From Gaertneriomyces semiglobifer (lineage: Eukaryota > Chytridiomycota > Chytridiomycetes > Spizellomycetales > Spizellomycetaceae), in the NCBI GenBank assembly GCA_025558075.1, contig JAHLKF010000031.1, positions 101,517 to 165,516 of the forward strand: 64,000 nucleotides of DNA, written 5' to 3'. Position 1 is the stretch's first letter; every line of letters starts with the position of its first letter. Below are positions 18,762-29,036 of the stretch, piece after piece. Under the pieces are notes generated by a model that worked only from the letters and a program-made list of their open reading frames with translations, did no database searches and was not told where the DNA came from. Position numbers and translations under genes: made by a program.

Positions 18762-19358
18762 CTCGATAAATGATGGAGAGATAAATGGTCAACAAGAAAG
18801 AATCGCTCGATAAAAGATGGTGAGTGTTTTAATCGTTACGAGCAGTTAGCGGTTACGCGCTAACTAACGTTTACAGCGATAACCGTTGGATTTGATTTAG
18901 GGGTTAGAGGGTATAAGAATATGTAACGTTTGCTATGATATAAAGTGAATGTATAAAGTGAATATACAACTGTTAAATATATATAGGTGCGCGTTTTAAA
19001 GGTAACCATTAAGGGTAACCCTAATCATTTAACCGTTATTGTCACAGTGCCACTCGATAAATGATGGAGAGATGAATGGTCAACAAGAAAGAACCGCTCG
19101 ATAAAAGATGGTGAGTGTTTAGTCGTTACGAGCAGTTAACGGTTACGCGCTAACTAACGTTTACAGGGATAACGGTTGGATTTGATTTAGGGGTTAGAGG
19201 CCATTAGGGCATGTAACGTTTGCTATGATATAAAGTGGATGTATAAAGTGAATGTATAAAGTGAATGTATAACTGTTAAATATATATATATGTGCACATT
19301 TTAAGGGTAACCATTAAGGGTAACCCTAATCATTTAACCGTTCTTGCCACAGTTGTAG
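18762..19358. repeat. Two ~300-bp tandem repeats
   Basis: Units start at CTCGATAAATGATGGAGAG, at 18,762 and 19,053, 291 and 306 bp long. Each carries CTAACTAACGTTTACAG, TATAAAGTGAATGTATAA-type sub-repeats and AAGGGTAACC(AT)TAAGGGTAACCC segments, and ends in GT(C/T)(A)CACAGT. They are non-coding and satellite-like. The same array has three units at 45,470-46,368. Confidence 0.8.
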
Positions 19359-19811
19359 AAGGATTATGATCGGACGGTAGGGTTTCCAAGAGGATTACTC
19401 CGCTCCTAATGATCTCCTTTGTTAAGAGCCGGACGTCCACGAGTCCGCCGGCGGTATAATAGATGTGTTATTGCCTGCAGGGCTAGAGATGAGAGGCGTC
19501 GGAGAACTTATAAGACCGCTGAATCTAAGGGAGCAGGATGATCAGTCTCTGGTCTTAGAACTGCCGGATGTCTTACTCGTTCAGATGCGACGGGACTTAT
19601 AGATCTGAGTAGAACTTCTTGTATTCCTCCTAGATCTATGTCTGCCTTCTCTTCGTCGCTTAAGTCCGCGCGGCCCTCTTATAGGCCCCGCTGACCTAAG
19701 TGTCAACAGAAATTACATCACATGACTTAGCTGACTAAGATGACTCTAACCCTGGTACTAGCGCGTCTATATACTTCTACTTATTACCAGCGGAAGTTTA
19801 AACCCGCTACA
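19359..19811 (-). repeat. LTR of a Ty3-type element (truncated copy)
   Basis: 453 bp, TGTAG...CTACA ends. It is near-identical to 46,369-46,826 and 54,952-55,405. It is followed on the plus strand by TCCCCCCTTCTAAAGAAG, i.e. a purine tract when read on the minus strand, so this is the 3' LTR of a minus-strand element. It is inserted at exactly the same site in the tandem repeat as the copy at 46,369, so the two loci were duplicated after insertion. Confidence 0.75.
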
Positions 19812-19854
19812 TCCCCCCTTCTAAAGAAGCCGAAGGCAGGGGCTGCTAGAGCTC

Positions 19855-20598
19855 CTAGAGCAGGTGTAAGCCTTGCTGGTTAGTGGGCGGGATAACGGTA
19901 TCCCAGTTGACGATAAAGAGGACGACCCATCGTTCGCCGATAGAACCGACGAAGTAAATAGCGTCGTCGGCGGCGAGTCCAGTGCTATGGGGGTCCAAGA
20001 CTGCAACGGCTGTCAGGGTCCTGTGAACTTTGATGCCGAAGTTCGACCCGATGTGGTGATGGTCGTGGCGCGGGTGCCCCAAGGGGTAGTTGGCGGCCAT
20101 AGCGCTGTGAAAGGCGTTAGAGGCGGCAATACACTTACGGGTGGTTACCAACACGTGGTTGGCGAACCGGATCATGTCGGTTGGCCAAGGAGTGTAGACA
20201 AACTGGTTCGGCTGAGCTCCCGTGGTAAGCTGCTGAACCGCGCCTTGTCGGATGGATCCGGCGGAGGGAGCAGGTCGTTGGTGTTGGCCCGCCTTGCTGA
20301 CGTCCTTTACCAGTCCCATCCGGGCATTGAGGATGGATGGGGCTTCGTTGTTGGGATTAAGCAACAACAAATGCGGAGCGGTCCCAATTTCCGCGGGGGT
20401 TGGACCGTTGTAGTAAAACTGGAGTCCCGTGGGCGCGTAGTTGAACGGCTGGGCAGCTTGGGGGCCGGCTGTGTTGTGGGCGGCCTCAAGGGCCCAGGCG
20501 GCGATTTGAGCACCCAGATGTTCTTTACCAGCGTCGTCAATAAAGGAGGGACTGAAGGAATCCCAGACCATCTGAGCGGGAGCTGGTTGAGCAGCCAT
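19855..20598 (-). CDS. Accessory 3' ORF of Ty3 element (copy 1)
   Basis: 247 aa, unknown family: MAAQPAPAQMVWDSFSPSF and onward, with Pro/Ala/Asn/Gln-rich composition, no transmembrane segment and no signal peptide. It is 97% or so identical to the 245-aa ORF at 46,870, which lacks a short IGER-flanking duplication. It lies between the chromodomain end of pol and the 3' LTR, where simple Ty3 elements have nothing. A TATAAAAG box on the minus strand at about 20,763-20,770 lies ~165 bp upstream, suggesting its own promoter. It is distantly similar to the ORF at 55,723. Confidence 0.6.
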   Translation of the reverse strand: MAAQPAPAQMVWDSFSPSFIDDAGKEHLGAQIAAWALEAAHNTAGPQAAQPFNYAPTGLQFYYNGPTPAEIGTAPHLLLLNPNNEAPSILNARMGLVKDVSKAGQHQRPAPSAGSIRQGAVQQLTTGAQPNQFVYTPWPTDMIRFANHVLVTTRKCIAASNAFHSAMAANYPLGHPRHDHHHIGSNFGIKVHRTLTAVAVLDPHSTGLAADDAIYFVGSIGERWVVLFIVNWDTVIPPTNQQGLHLL

Positions 20599-21463
20599 GG
20601 TGGGTGCCTTTGACTGGGGTGTTGAAGGGTACTAGAAGGTTTGACGGAGCGACAGAGAGGTCAAGGAGGTCAAGACGGTCTTGGGCTGCTTGGCGGTTTG
20701 CTAGTGCTGGCGAAGTTGTACGACGATACCAACCTTCCCCAGACAGCGTCAGTGAACCCTCTTTTATAAGCCGGAAGCCTGAAGGGCCAGCATACGTGTG
20801 CTTCTTTCTTCTTCTTCGTTTTGGGAAAGTACTTCCCCTATTGATACTCTGTCTTCAACCTCCTTCCCTCCGACCATCGTGTGTTTGCCGTTTATTGGGA
20901 AGTCGTTCAGATCTTGACAGGTGAAGTGCGTAGGGCCAGTTCACGTCTATAAATAGCTTGTACGTAAGCAAATCTCTGCAGCATACGCGAACGGGTAATT
21001 TTGACAGCTGTTGAACGAGCACTGCGCTTTTTTCTAGCTGACAAGCCGTTCCTCGTTGGTGGCGGCTGCCGCTTGCTGATTTTGGGCACGAGCCTCGGAA
21101 AAGACTGATCTGGATGGGTCCTGGTCGGCCTGGATGAGTCCTTTTCTCGGAGACGACTCCTGGGATCGTCGTGTCAGTGTGATTGCGACGAAGGACTCCC
21201 ATGTTTTCGTTTCATTTGTAGGGTGGCTTGATTACCCCTAGAACACTCCTGATGCCAATCGAGGCTATCGCGGAGCGGCACAATCGATGATGATCGACCG
21301 TGTCTATAAGTGGAATAGAAAGGCGGTGTCTGGAACTTGGGGTAACCCCTTCCAGTACTCCTCGATGGCCTCCTTGGAGTTGGTGAGTTGCGACTCGGGC
21401 TCCCATGTGTCCTCCGAGTCGGCCCATCCTTTCCAGCGGACTTTGTATTGCCGCTGTTTCCGT
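20599..21463 (-). pseudogene. Ty3 remnant: untranslated spacer and chromodomain end
   Basis: This matches 47,608-48,473 nearly base for base. The rightmost ~180 bp encode (minus strand) the chromodomain core QYKVRWKGWADSEDTWEP of the integrase C-terminus. At 21,463 similarity stops abruptly, within the chromodomain; the rest of pol is missing. A truncated element, not functional. Confidence 0.65.
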
Positions 21464-21538
21464 CTTGATCATTTCTCCATCCTCTACCGAATACTCCGTT
21501 ATATCCAGTGCTTGCATTCTCCTCTTGATATACTCCAG
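21464..21538. other. Unique 75-bp spacer between Ty3 remnant and terminal repeat
   Basis: Present only here: it bridges the truncated chromodomain and the terminal repeat beginning CACTGTGACAGTGG. The minus strand is open (EYIKRRMQALDITEYS) but too short to interpret. It marks a breakpoint. Confidence 0.4.
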
Positions 21539-22364
21539 CACTGTGACAGTGGCGGTGAACCCTAACACTTACCACCACTTGGTTGCCACCACCAAGCCAT
21601 TTGGCTGCCACCACCAAGGCGATAGAAGCGGTCACGTGACCTCACAGGACGTCATTGGAGCGTCCTGTGGTCGTTCATACATCTTCACGACATCTTCTAA
21701 TACATCGATTGAAGAATCGTTGAAGAAACCATCATACAGTATCTCTGCATCCTTCACGGCAGCGTTTTTGATCTCCTATTTTGTCAGAATTGGAAACTGT
21801 TGATACAATATACTATCTGCAAGTTTCCATTCTTCAAAATAGGAGATCAATAAGCTTGACGGGATACTTTGAAAGAAACTTGAATAAGTACTCGAGAGGA
21901 AACTGATATGTTTTCCCCACTTTTTGGAAACGTTCTACCTGGCTACAGCTTCTCGGTTAAGTGTCTAGTACAAAAGGCTACATAGGCTACAAGCATCATA
22001 CAACATTCATGTAGCCCTTGTAGCCCTTGGAGTCTTCAGGCAAACCCGCTTCCCGTGTAGCCTCTCGACGACAACTTGTCACCGTTCCTCAATATACATG
22101 TTGCCCGCGCTTCCCGTCGCGACACTGGATTTCCTCCTTACATCCTTTATGAACCGTCACAAAAAGTTTCCATTCGTCCTCGCAGTAGCTTTTCAGTCTC
22201 CCCTTTGAGAAAATTGGAAACTGTTGATACATATATACAATCAACAGTTTCCAAAAGTAAGATAAAGGGAGAAGAAAAAAGCTTGACGGGATACTTTCAA
22301 AGGAAACTGGGATAGATATCCGAGCGGAAACTGATATGTTTTCTCCACTTTTTGGAAACGTTCT
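21539..22364. repeat. Left terminal inverted repeat of PLV B
   Basis: 826 bp, reverse complement of 44,533-45,359. The outer end is CACTGTGACAGTGGCGGTG and the inner end CACTTTTTGGAAACGTTCT. It contains the same hairpins and GTTTCC boxes. With the right copy it bounds a 23.8-kb segment (21,539-45,359). No target-site duplication is evident at the two outer ends. Confidence 0.78.
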
Positions 22365-22460
22365 CGCGCGGGATGCCATTGGACAGCAGATCATGTAAAA
22401 CAAAAGCTCATATTACTTGACGAAACAACAAACTTTACATACAAAACAATAGGACTGAAA

Positions 22461-23477
22461 CTAGACATTGCTACGCTTGGTACGATTATACAAGTGTCCC
22501 TCTTTGATAGAGTGATTGCGTGCAAAGGACATCATCTCCAACTCGCGGTAGCTGAACTGCTTGTCAGTTTCATAGGAAGTGATGGTTTCGATAATACGGA
22601 TCAGCCTTGAAGTCAATCCATCTGCAAAGTGCTTACGAAGCAACTGATTGATTCCTTTTTGAAGTTCATCAGCTGAAAAAGGACGCTTGGTCTTCTTCTG
22701 GAACAAGTATCTATGGTCCTTGTGGTCTTTCCGGTAGCGATCAAAGTACGTGTGCATCATCTTTTTCAACGGTTCATTCGACACTGAAAGGATGATTGGG
22801 ACACCCACCGTTTTGACAGTGTTGAAGATCAGTACAATCTTACCCATCTCATGTCCTTCAAAAACAATAATGTTGTCATCCAGACAGTTCCCAACAAATT
22901 TCAACTTTGCATATGGACTCAAACGAACATTTGGTTCATTCAACAGCAGATTCAATATGATAACCAATTGCAGATTCAACAACTGTTCTTTGTCCAAAGA
23001 AACATTGTTCTGCAGCATCTGGAGCATGTCTTCAGTAAGTGTCTTGACTGTTTCAAACAGTTTCTCAAATGTCTCAATATCCACTTCAGCATTGTCCAAC
23101 GCCTCCTTCTCCTTGTTGGAGAACTTTCCCTCCTTGCGATGCTTTGGAGCGAAACTATCCTGGTATGACCTGATTTTCAGAACGTACTGTTGACGTACCT
23201 CGTCGTCTTTGAATCCAGGAATGTCAGCAGAAAGCAGCGTACGAACATAACCTAGATGAGACTTGACGACATTCTCCATGGTTGAATTTCTACCTTTGCG
23301 AGGATCTTGCGTCCGATCAAACAACCGCTTAGCCAAGTCCTGCACCTCCACATTGTAAAGATCGTCAAGCAGACCCTCATTGAGGATAGCTAAAAGGTAC
23401 TTGGCGCGCTTCTTGATCTCGACGCTAGTCGCGTTCAAATTGGCTTCGAGAATACCTTTGATACTTTCGCGGTCCAT
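22461..23477 (-). CDS. Tyrosine recombinase (PLV B)
   Basis: 338 aa from the ATG at 23,477 (the frame extends to 23,597; a TATATAAAG box lies between). It differs from the 16,712 copy at only a few positions (for example C79R, D195V, A243T) and keeps R185, K222, R291/R294, H322 and Y330. Two intact copies with mostly conservative changes suggest recent duplication. It is the first gene inside the terminal repeat and is transcribed toward it. Likely role: integration, excision or terminal-repeat recombination of the element. Confidence 0.72.
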   Translation of the reverse strand: MDRESIKGILEANLNATSVEIKKRAKYLLAILNEGLLDDLYNVEVQDLAKRLFDRTQDPRKGRNSTMENVVKSHLGYVRTLLSADIPGFKDDEVRQQYVLKIRSYQDSFAPKHRKEGKFSNKEKEALDNAEVDIETFEKLFETVKTLTEDMLQMLQNNVSLDKEQLLNLQLVIILNLLLNEPNVRLSPYAKLKFVGNCLDDNIIVFEGHEMGKIVLIFNTVKTVGVPIILSVSNEPLKKMMHTYFDRYRKDHKDHRYLFQKKTKRPFSADELQKGINQLLRKHFADGLTSRLIRIIETITSYETDKQFSYRELEMMSFARNHSIKEGHLYNRTKRSNV

Positions 23478-23620
23478 TTTGAAGAATGAGATACGGATGG
23501 AGGTGGACAACAATCTGAAGGCGAAAATATATTTGTCTTTATATACAAGCTTTGAAAAAAATATGACGTTTACCTTTAATCGAATAATCTTTTTCATCGA
23601 TCGAACAATGGATAAAAGTG

Positions 23621-26600
23621 CTAAAGTTCTTCCAAAGATCGAATATGGCGAGGATCACAAGGAAAGTATTTGGTTTTCCATTCGTAGTACTTTCGATTCT
23701 TTTCATTGGGAAAGTCTTTGTACACTAACTCGGTTCCGAACGCTGTATTCAAGACTTTGGCGAACAGATCCATCCTAAGAGTTGTTGGCGGACGCGATAA
23801 AAAGTCAAAGATACGTTTGATCTCATGCAGTTGAACACTCCACTTGAAATTCTTGGTAATCTTGAACTTGTCCGGATTCATAATATCCACATTATTCTCT
23901 TGGAACAACTTGCACAAGTGTCGAGCTGCAAGTTTCATCTTGTATTGATGTTCTTCAGGGAGATCTTTGTCTTTGCGTCTGGTGATGCCTATCATATGTA
24001 GTTGATCAGCACATGGTTTGAACCTGTCCCAGTACAGTTCGTACAAGTCCTCCTCAATGGGTATAAACCGTTCCCAGAAATTGTACTTGTATAGTTTGAG
24101 TATTTGTGTGATGGTTGCATCCTGGTAGACCACGAGTTGAAGAATCTTTTTCTTTTCATCTTCGGTAATGTCTCCAATGTTCTTCCAACGGTACATACTC
24201 AAGTCGGTATTGCAGAACTCGTTTGCCTTTTCTTCTTCGTCCTCTTCAATGATAGCTTCAATGTCATCCTTTGCCATGACAATATTGTTCATGAGGAACA
24301 TCTCACGGACAATGGTCATGTATCCTTTGCATGAAGATACCAAAGTTTCTGTCCTCATGTTCTTCCTCAGGTGGGCATACACAGGCGACAGCTGAGAGAG
24401 TGAATCAGCAAGCCCATCATTGTGATAGAAATCTGCTCCTGTGGTACCGCGAGTGGCAAGGTAGTAGATCTCGTTGGTTGTGGTTTTCCTCACACATCCC
24501 ACAACTTGAGTAGAGTCCCGAGGTGATAGAGCCGGCGGCTGAAGTACGACAAATACCTTGTCAAAGAGCCTGTAGTCTTTTTGTTGTTCTGGCGTTGGGT
24601 CATAGTTGACTCCCACAGCGAGTGATGAATTCCCAATCACTACACGTATATCAGGATGCCCCCAAGCAGACAAGACTTCTCGCAATCCTTCTTTTTCATC
24701 TTTGCGATCCGCATGATATCTCAAAATCTGTTTCCCATACTCCCAATTAGGGAACATACGCATGATGTCTGAGTAGATTCCTTCAACAGATAGGAAGCAT
24801 TCGCTGTCAGGAGTGGTGGATCCCTTGTTCCCCGTACAAATGAATAGCTTTTCACCATTCTGCAAGGCTACCTGGATTTTGTTGAAGAAATCTGGCTCTG
24901 ACTTGACCCGGATCGCGTTACGTTGAGGGACATGGTATGGTTGAGCACCTATCTTGAAAACCTCCCCGCAGAGATCTTGAGCAAGAGGGATACTGGCATT
25001 GGTCAACAAAGCGTCCATCCAGATGGTCTGTTTGGCGTTTGTAATGGTCGTCTCCAAGATTTTCCAGTGAAGGAGACGTCGGTCCTTTGAACCACCTTTG
25101 TGACATTTTGCTTCGCCTTCAAAACTCCTCAATAGTGTTTCGGATTCATCCATGATGACAAGATCATAAGGCTTGTTTATCATGTATGCAGACTGGACGG
25201 AGCACACAAAGTGCTGAGGATTCGATTTCTTCATCAATTCCTTCTTGGCGGATCCATATGCATCCAAGTAAAATATCCAAGGAAGTGCCGTAGTATCTCT
25301 GAGACGTGTCCTCTGGTCGTTGGTCAAAGTGATACGACATGTCAACCAAAGAATGCGATGGTTGGGGTTCTTCTCACTGTACCACTTCAGCAACTCGAGA
25401 ACAGCCTGTGACTTTCCACTACCGGTCGGGAGTTGAAGGAGGATGCATCGTTTATCCTGGTGGGAAATCAGATCGTCCACACTGAGGAAGCGACGATTGA
25501 TGTCGAGGTCAAATGTCTTGTTCAATGATTGGAGCATCTGCTTGACCGGATGATGCTTTTGAATGTTCTTGTACACCACTGCCAACGATGCCTTCATAAA
25601 GTTATCCTTGGGTGGGTACTTGTCGACATCTGCATCCTTCCATATGCGGCTGTACCTGGATTTTCGATCAGGGCTATCGTCCTTTTGCTTGCACCACTCC
25701 CAGAAATCTTCAAAGGTGAGACCGACGTGCTTACACCAGGCGAGCACTCGGGCGATTGTATGTATGGTATAACTGAAACTTGTCGTACCGAGGAGGATTG
25801 GGCATGGCAGGGAGTTGTTCATCCGGTGTCGCCTTATGGTAAGAGAAGCCGTCTGCACACTCTAATTCCATACGCGGGAGCTCGATAATGTAATCATCCA
25901 CTTTCTTCTTCGGTTTTGAATTGGACGCGTTTGCAGTGTCTTTCCTGGTGTACTTGCGCTTTTTGGCAGGAGCAGGTAGATCCAAGGTCGTAACATCGAT
26001 AGCATCTTTTGGGATCTTGTGCATGACGGTGTGATCCAAAACTTTTTTCGAACCCGATATATAAGTCTGAATCCTTCCATCTCCTTTGCTTTGATTGATC
26101 GCTTTAAACTGTCCGTTGTTATTGTACACGGCAGGATCAAAGCCCAGAGCCCTGTGTTCTGGGACGCAGCAAAACTGTTTGACCGCGAGTAGATCTTCAT
26201 TGCATTTCGCAAAATAATTTTCCAAGATTATATGATAGGAATGCTTTGAGTCGGTGATAGATCCTGATATATTCAAACGGCAACCCAGAAAGTACTTGGG
26301 AAGCAAGGTAGTGATTTCTTGGAGTACATCCGTCTTGGTGGGCGTTTGGTCGGGTTGGGGTTTAAACTCGATATCAAAAGCAACCTTTTGAGGACGGTCT
26401 TCATGCATGATCTCGAATAGGTTGACATCCTGCTTCAACAGAGCCGACAGCTGCTTGGGCGTAACGGCGGTATAAGCGCTGTACGCTTTGGTATCGGGGC
26501 GCTTCTCCGCTTTCCGTTCATAATCGATAGAGGATACAACAACGACCTTATCACTGGGACAACTCCCGAGGAGATGGCGGAGAATTCCATTGCCCTTGCT

Positions 26601-26672
26601 ACAATTGGTGAAGAAAGTGATACCGTGCTTCTGAATGGGACGGTACTTGTTATTGATAGAAGTAATTGCCAT
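23621..26672 (-). pseudogene. AEP primase - OBP-like SF2 helicase (PLV B), one frameshift
   Basis: About 1,017 codons in two frames. The N-terminal AEP primase keeps its motifs: D100-I-E102 (KVAFDIEF), S142/H144/H147 (DSKHSYHII) and D179..VY (GFDPAVYNN) with a later QSK. It is followed by a KKRKYTRK basic linker. The helicase has LPTGSGKS (Walker A), MDESE (DE box) and a long C-terminus. One extra C near 25,750 (CGCCCGAG instead of CGCCGAG in the inverted copy) breaks the frame just after the linker region, separating a 313-codon primase from a 745-codon helicase frame. AEP-OBP fusions occur in large DNA viruses; the function would be primer synthesis and unwinding at the origin. A TATATAAA box lies ~100 bp upstream of the ATG. 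Confidence 0.75.
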
Positions 26673-26840
26673 TTCTAGTAATTGATAAAATTGGAACTGG
26701 GGGGTTATGATTTTTCGTTTTACTTAATGGCAACCAAAATCCTATTGATAACCAACCGCAGGGTGTAGGGTTTATATAGTGTTTGAAAGCTTTATTAATG
26801 ACTACATCATGTATACATATATTACATAATCGTTGACGCA
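26673..26840. other. Upstream region of the primase gene
   Basis: 168 bp without a gene. It contains the TATATAAA box (minus strand, about 26,771-26,778) expected for the primase-helicase gene. Beyond it the internal terminal-repeat fragment begins. Confidence 0.4.
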
Positions 26841-27008
26841 AGAGCTTTCCTTCTCCCGTTTGAGAAAATTGGAAAGTGTAAATAATATATATACTATCAA
26901 CAGTTTCCAAAAGTAAATTAAAGGGAGAAGAAAAAAGCTTGACGGGAATACTTTGATAGATATCCGAGCAGAAACTGATATGTTTTCTCCACTTTTTGGA
27001 AACGTTCT
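26841..27008. repeat. Internal fragment of the terminal repeat
   Basis: 168 bp matching the inner end of the left terminal repeat (22,195-22,364), same orientation, with small deletions: hairpin 1 is weakened and ~10 bp around the second GTTTCC box are lost. It ends at the same inner boundary, GGAAACGTTCT. It may be the remnant left end of an older, smaller element B before the recombinase/primase module was added. Confidence 0.65.
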
Positions 27009-27169
27009 AATCCGTAGAACAATCAGTGTGTGAATGGATGATCCGTACACAGTCTGTACGGGTTTTTAAGGGTTTGTTTTCCAATCGTTGGTACATGAAT
27101 GGGGCGACCCCTGCACTCTGTACAGGGGTCACGACGCGTTCCAGTAAAATAATCATTCCTTATTAGCAA
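27009..27169. promoter_or_regulatory. Leader of integrase with CTGTACGGG / TGTACAGGGGTC repeats
   Basis: This short gap holds GTACAGTCTGTACGGG and CTCTGTACAGGGGTC (about 27,048-27,130), two related GTACAG palindromic boxes. They may be promoter elements of the integrase gene. Confidence 0.3.
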
Positions 27170-28500
27170 ATGAGTTTCAGGGCATTGACGGGGCGCGAAC
27201 GGAATCAGCTACACGATGTCTATAACACGATGAAGGTAGGTAGAGACAACCTTTGGCTCGCAGTAAACGCACGTATCCTGACTTCAAAGGTTCCCAGCGA
27301 AGTATCCTCTACGACTTTCTCTATTCCAAGGATGAATGGCAGAATCACCGCAAGCCTGATACACCTACTGTCGTTGCATCCTTAAACATTCAGAAACCAG
27401 GTTACCTCCAAATTGACATGGTGTCGATGCGAACATACACAGATGCAGGGTATGTCGCCTTTGTCCATATGATAGACGGTTTCACGAAGAAATCATGGGC
27501 AAGACCCCTTAGGAATGAACGCGAGACCGAAATGACGGATGCAGTCGAGGACATGGTAAAACAGTGTCAACGTGAAGGTAAAAAGATTGAAATCGTACAG
27601 ACAGACCAAGGTAGTCACTTTCAACGTATCTTTCGAGCAATGCTACAGAATCACGGCATCAAGCATATCTACTCCCAGGCAGGTCGCCGGGAAAGCAACG
27701 CGTATATAGAAAGAAGGGGTGCCGATATCAAAAAACAATTATACGGTCTCATGATTGCCAACGATGACAGGAGGTGGGCAGTCCGACTACCAACCGTAAT
27801 CAAGAACATCAATGAGATGCGTTCCTTTGCGACTGGACACAGTCCCAATGACCTTGAATCTGCTGATCCTGACATGGTCACTGAGGCACAAGAAAAGATA
27901 ACAAAAAATATAGCTAAGCGATACCACGTGAACTCGAGAACAAAGCCGTTGCATATTGGACAAAGGGTGCACATTAAACGAGACTTGAAGAGCAGTGTGA
28001 AGAAATATGGGAAAGCAGGATACTGGTCGAAAGATATTTTCACGGTGGTTGAAAGGATCAATTCTACTTATGCCAACTTTTTGGCATCTTACCGTTTAGA
28101 AGATGGTAATGGAAACGTATTGAAAGGAAGGTACCCGAAATTTTCCCTACTAGCGATTCCACCTATATTGAAGGAAGATGATCTTGATGAAAGTGAGGAA
28201 GAAGAACGAGATGAAGTTGAAAACAGTGTCGATGATCCACTCGAGGATAATGAATTAATAAGAGAACAGAATGAGGCTGCTGAACCACGGCGGTCACTTC
28301 GTCTCAACACAGACCAAGAGGATCAGTACGAAGTCGAGGCGATTGTAGGACGAAGACAATATCGTGGACAGACTCAATACAAGGTCCGCTGGGTTGGATA
28401 TGGGGAAGACGATGATTCATGGGTCAATGAAGAAGATGTCAATGCAGAAAATATAATTGATGAATACAATGAAATACACGATAACTATAGGACTCAATAG
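27170..28500 (+). pseudogene. rve integrase with C-terminal chromodomain (PLV B), N-terminal frameshift
   Basis: The catalytic frame begins around 27,253 and runs 415 codons. D in LQIDMV, D in IVQTDQGSHF and E in NAYIERRG are all present, with 34 residues between the last two. The C-terminal ~55 residues are a chromodomain (QYKVRWVGYGEDDDSWVNEE), as in Polinton integrases, probably tethering integration to chromatin. The natural start appears to be the ATG at 27,170 (MSFRALTGRERNQLHDVYN, like the integrase N-terminal helix), but this is in another frame; a one-base shift near 27,250 separates them. In its own frame the catalytic part is preceded by TAG at 27,241. An intron is unlikely, as the only GT-AG pair is 28 nt apart. 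Probably inactive. Confidence 0.72.
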
Positions 28501-28859
28501 GGTTCGACCTTAACCCAACGAGAATGCACAGTCAATGTACCAAAATAGCAGCAAGTCTGGTATGCTCTTGGTCCGACAGTGAACTTATAGTAGCTCTGAT
28601 CCCAACAATCATCTGTAGTCCATTCATGACGGTATCCAAATATAGAGCAAAGGAGTTCACTCCTCCAGTCTTCCATTCCATTACATGTCCACTGCTTAGC
28701 AAAGACGGTGGGAAAACTCAAAAGTTCTTCCATTTCTCTGCATCTTGTAGCGAAAACTAGTTTGACAATCATATCAATGATTTCGTTTGGAAATAGTGGA
28801 ATCGACTCTTTTAAGGCGTTGTGTAGTAGAGACATTGAGAGATCCAGCCATACAGTCAT
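28494..28859 (-). CDS. F-box-like protein (PLV B left end)
   Basis: A 121-aa Trp/Cys-rich protein. The segment LFPNEIIDMIVKLVF has the spacing of an F-box helix (L-P-x-E-I-x-x-x-I). No other motif is seen. It overlaps the last 7 bp of the convergent integrase gene. A duplicated piece of the integrase 3' end lies on its other side, so it seems to have been inserted there. Viruses use F-box proteins to redirect host ubiquitin ligases; that role is only a suggestion here. Confidence 0.35.
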   Translation of the reverse strand: MTVWLDLSMSLLHNALKESIPLFPNEIIDMIVKLVFATRCREMEELLSFPTVFAKQWTCNGMEDWRSELLCSIFGYRHEWTTDDCWDQSYYKFTVGPRAYQTCCYFGTLTVHSRWVKVEPY

Positions 28860-28970
28860 GCAGTGCTAATATACGGTGAGAGTCAAAGGCAAGTTCTCTC
28901 TTATATGTGAGATCCATCTATCGATATTATTGTCACCTATGGTAACGGTGTTTAACGCTCATACATAGCT

Positions 28971-29034
28971 CAATGAAGAAGATGTAAATGCACAAAATTT
29001 GATTGATGAATACAATGAAATACATGATTGAAAC
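28971..29034 (+). repeat. Duplicated 3' end of integrase gene
   Basis: About 60 bp (CTCAATGAAGAAGATGTAAAT, shortened here, through a GATTGATGAATACAATG core) repeats the integrase end at 28,424-28,488 with ~85% identity. It is not translated usefully. It flanks the F-box-like gene together with the true integrase end, like a scar of gene insertion. Confidence 0.7.
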
Positions 29035-29036
29035 AA

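Noticed and set aside
19873..20613. Long plus-strand frame (246 codons) opposite the accessory 3' ORF
   Set aside because: It mirrors the minus-strand ORF codon for codon; the minus strand has the ATG with TATA box and matches the element's direction.
27228..27262. Possible intron in the integrase N-terminus (GTAGGTAG...CGCAG)
   Set aside because: The only GT-AG pair is about 28 nt apart, too short for splicing; a one-base frameshift explains the frames better.
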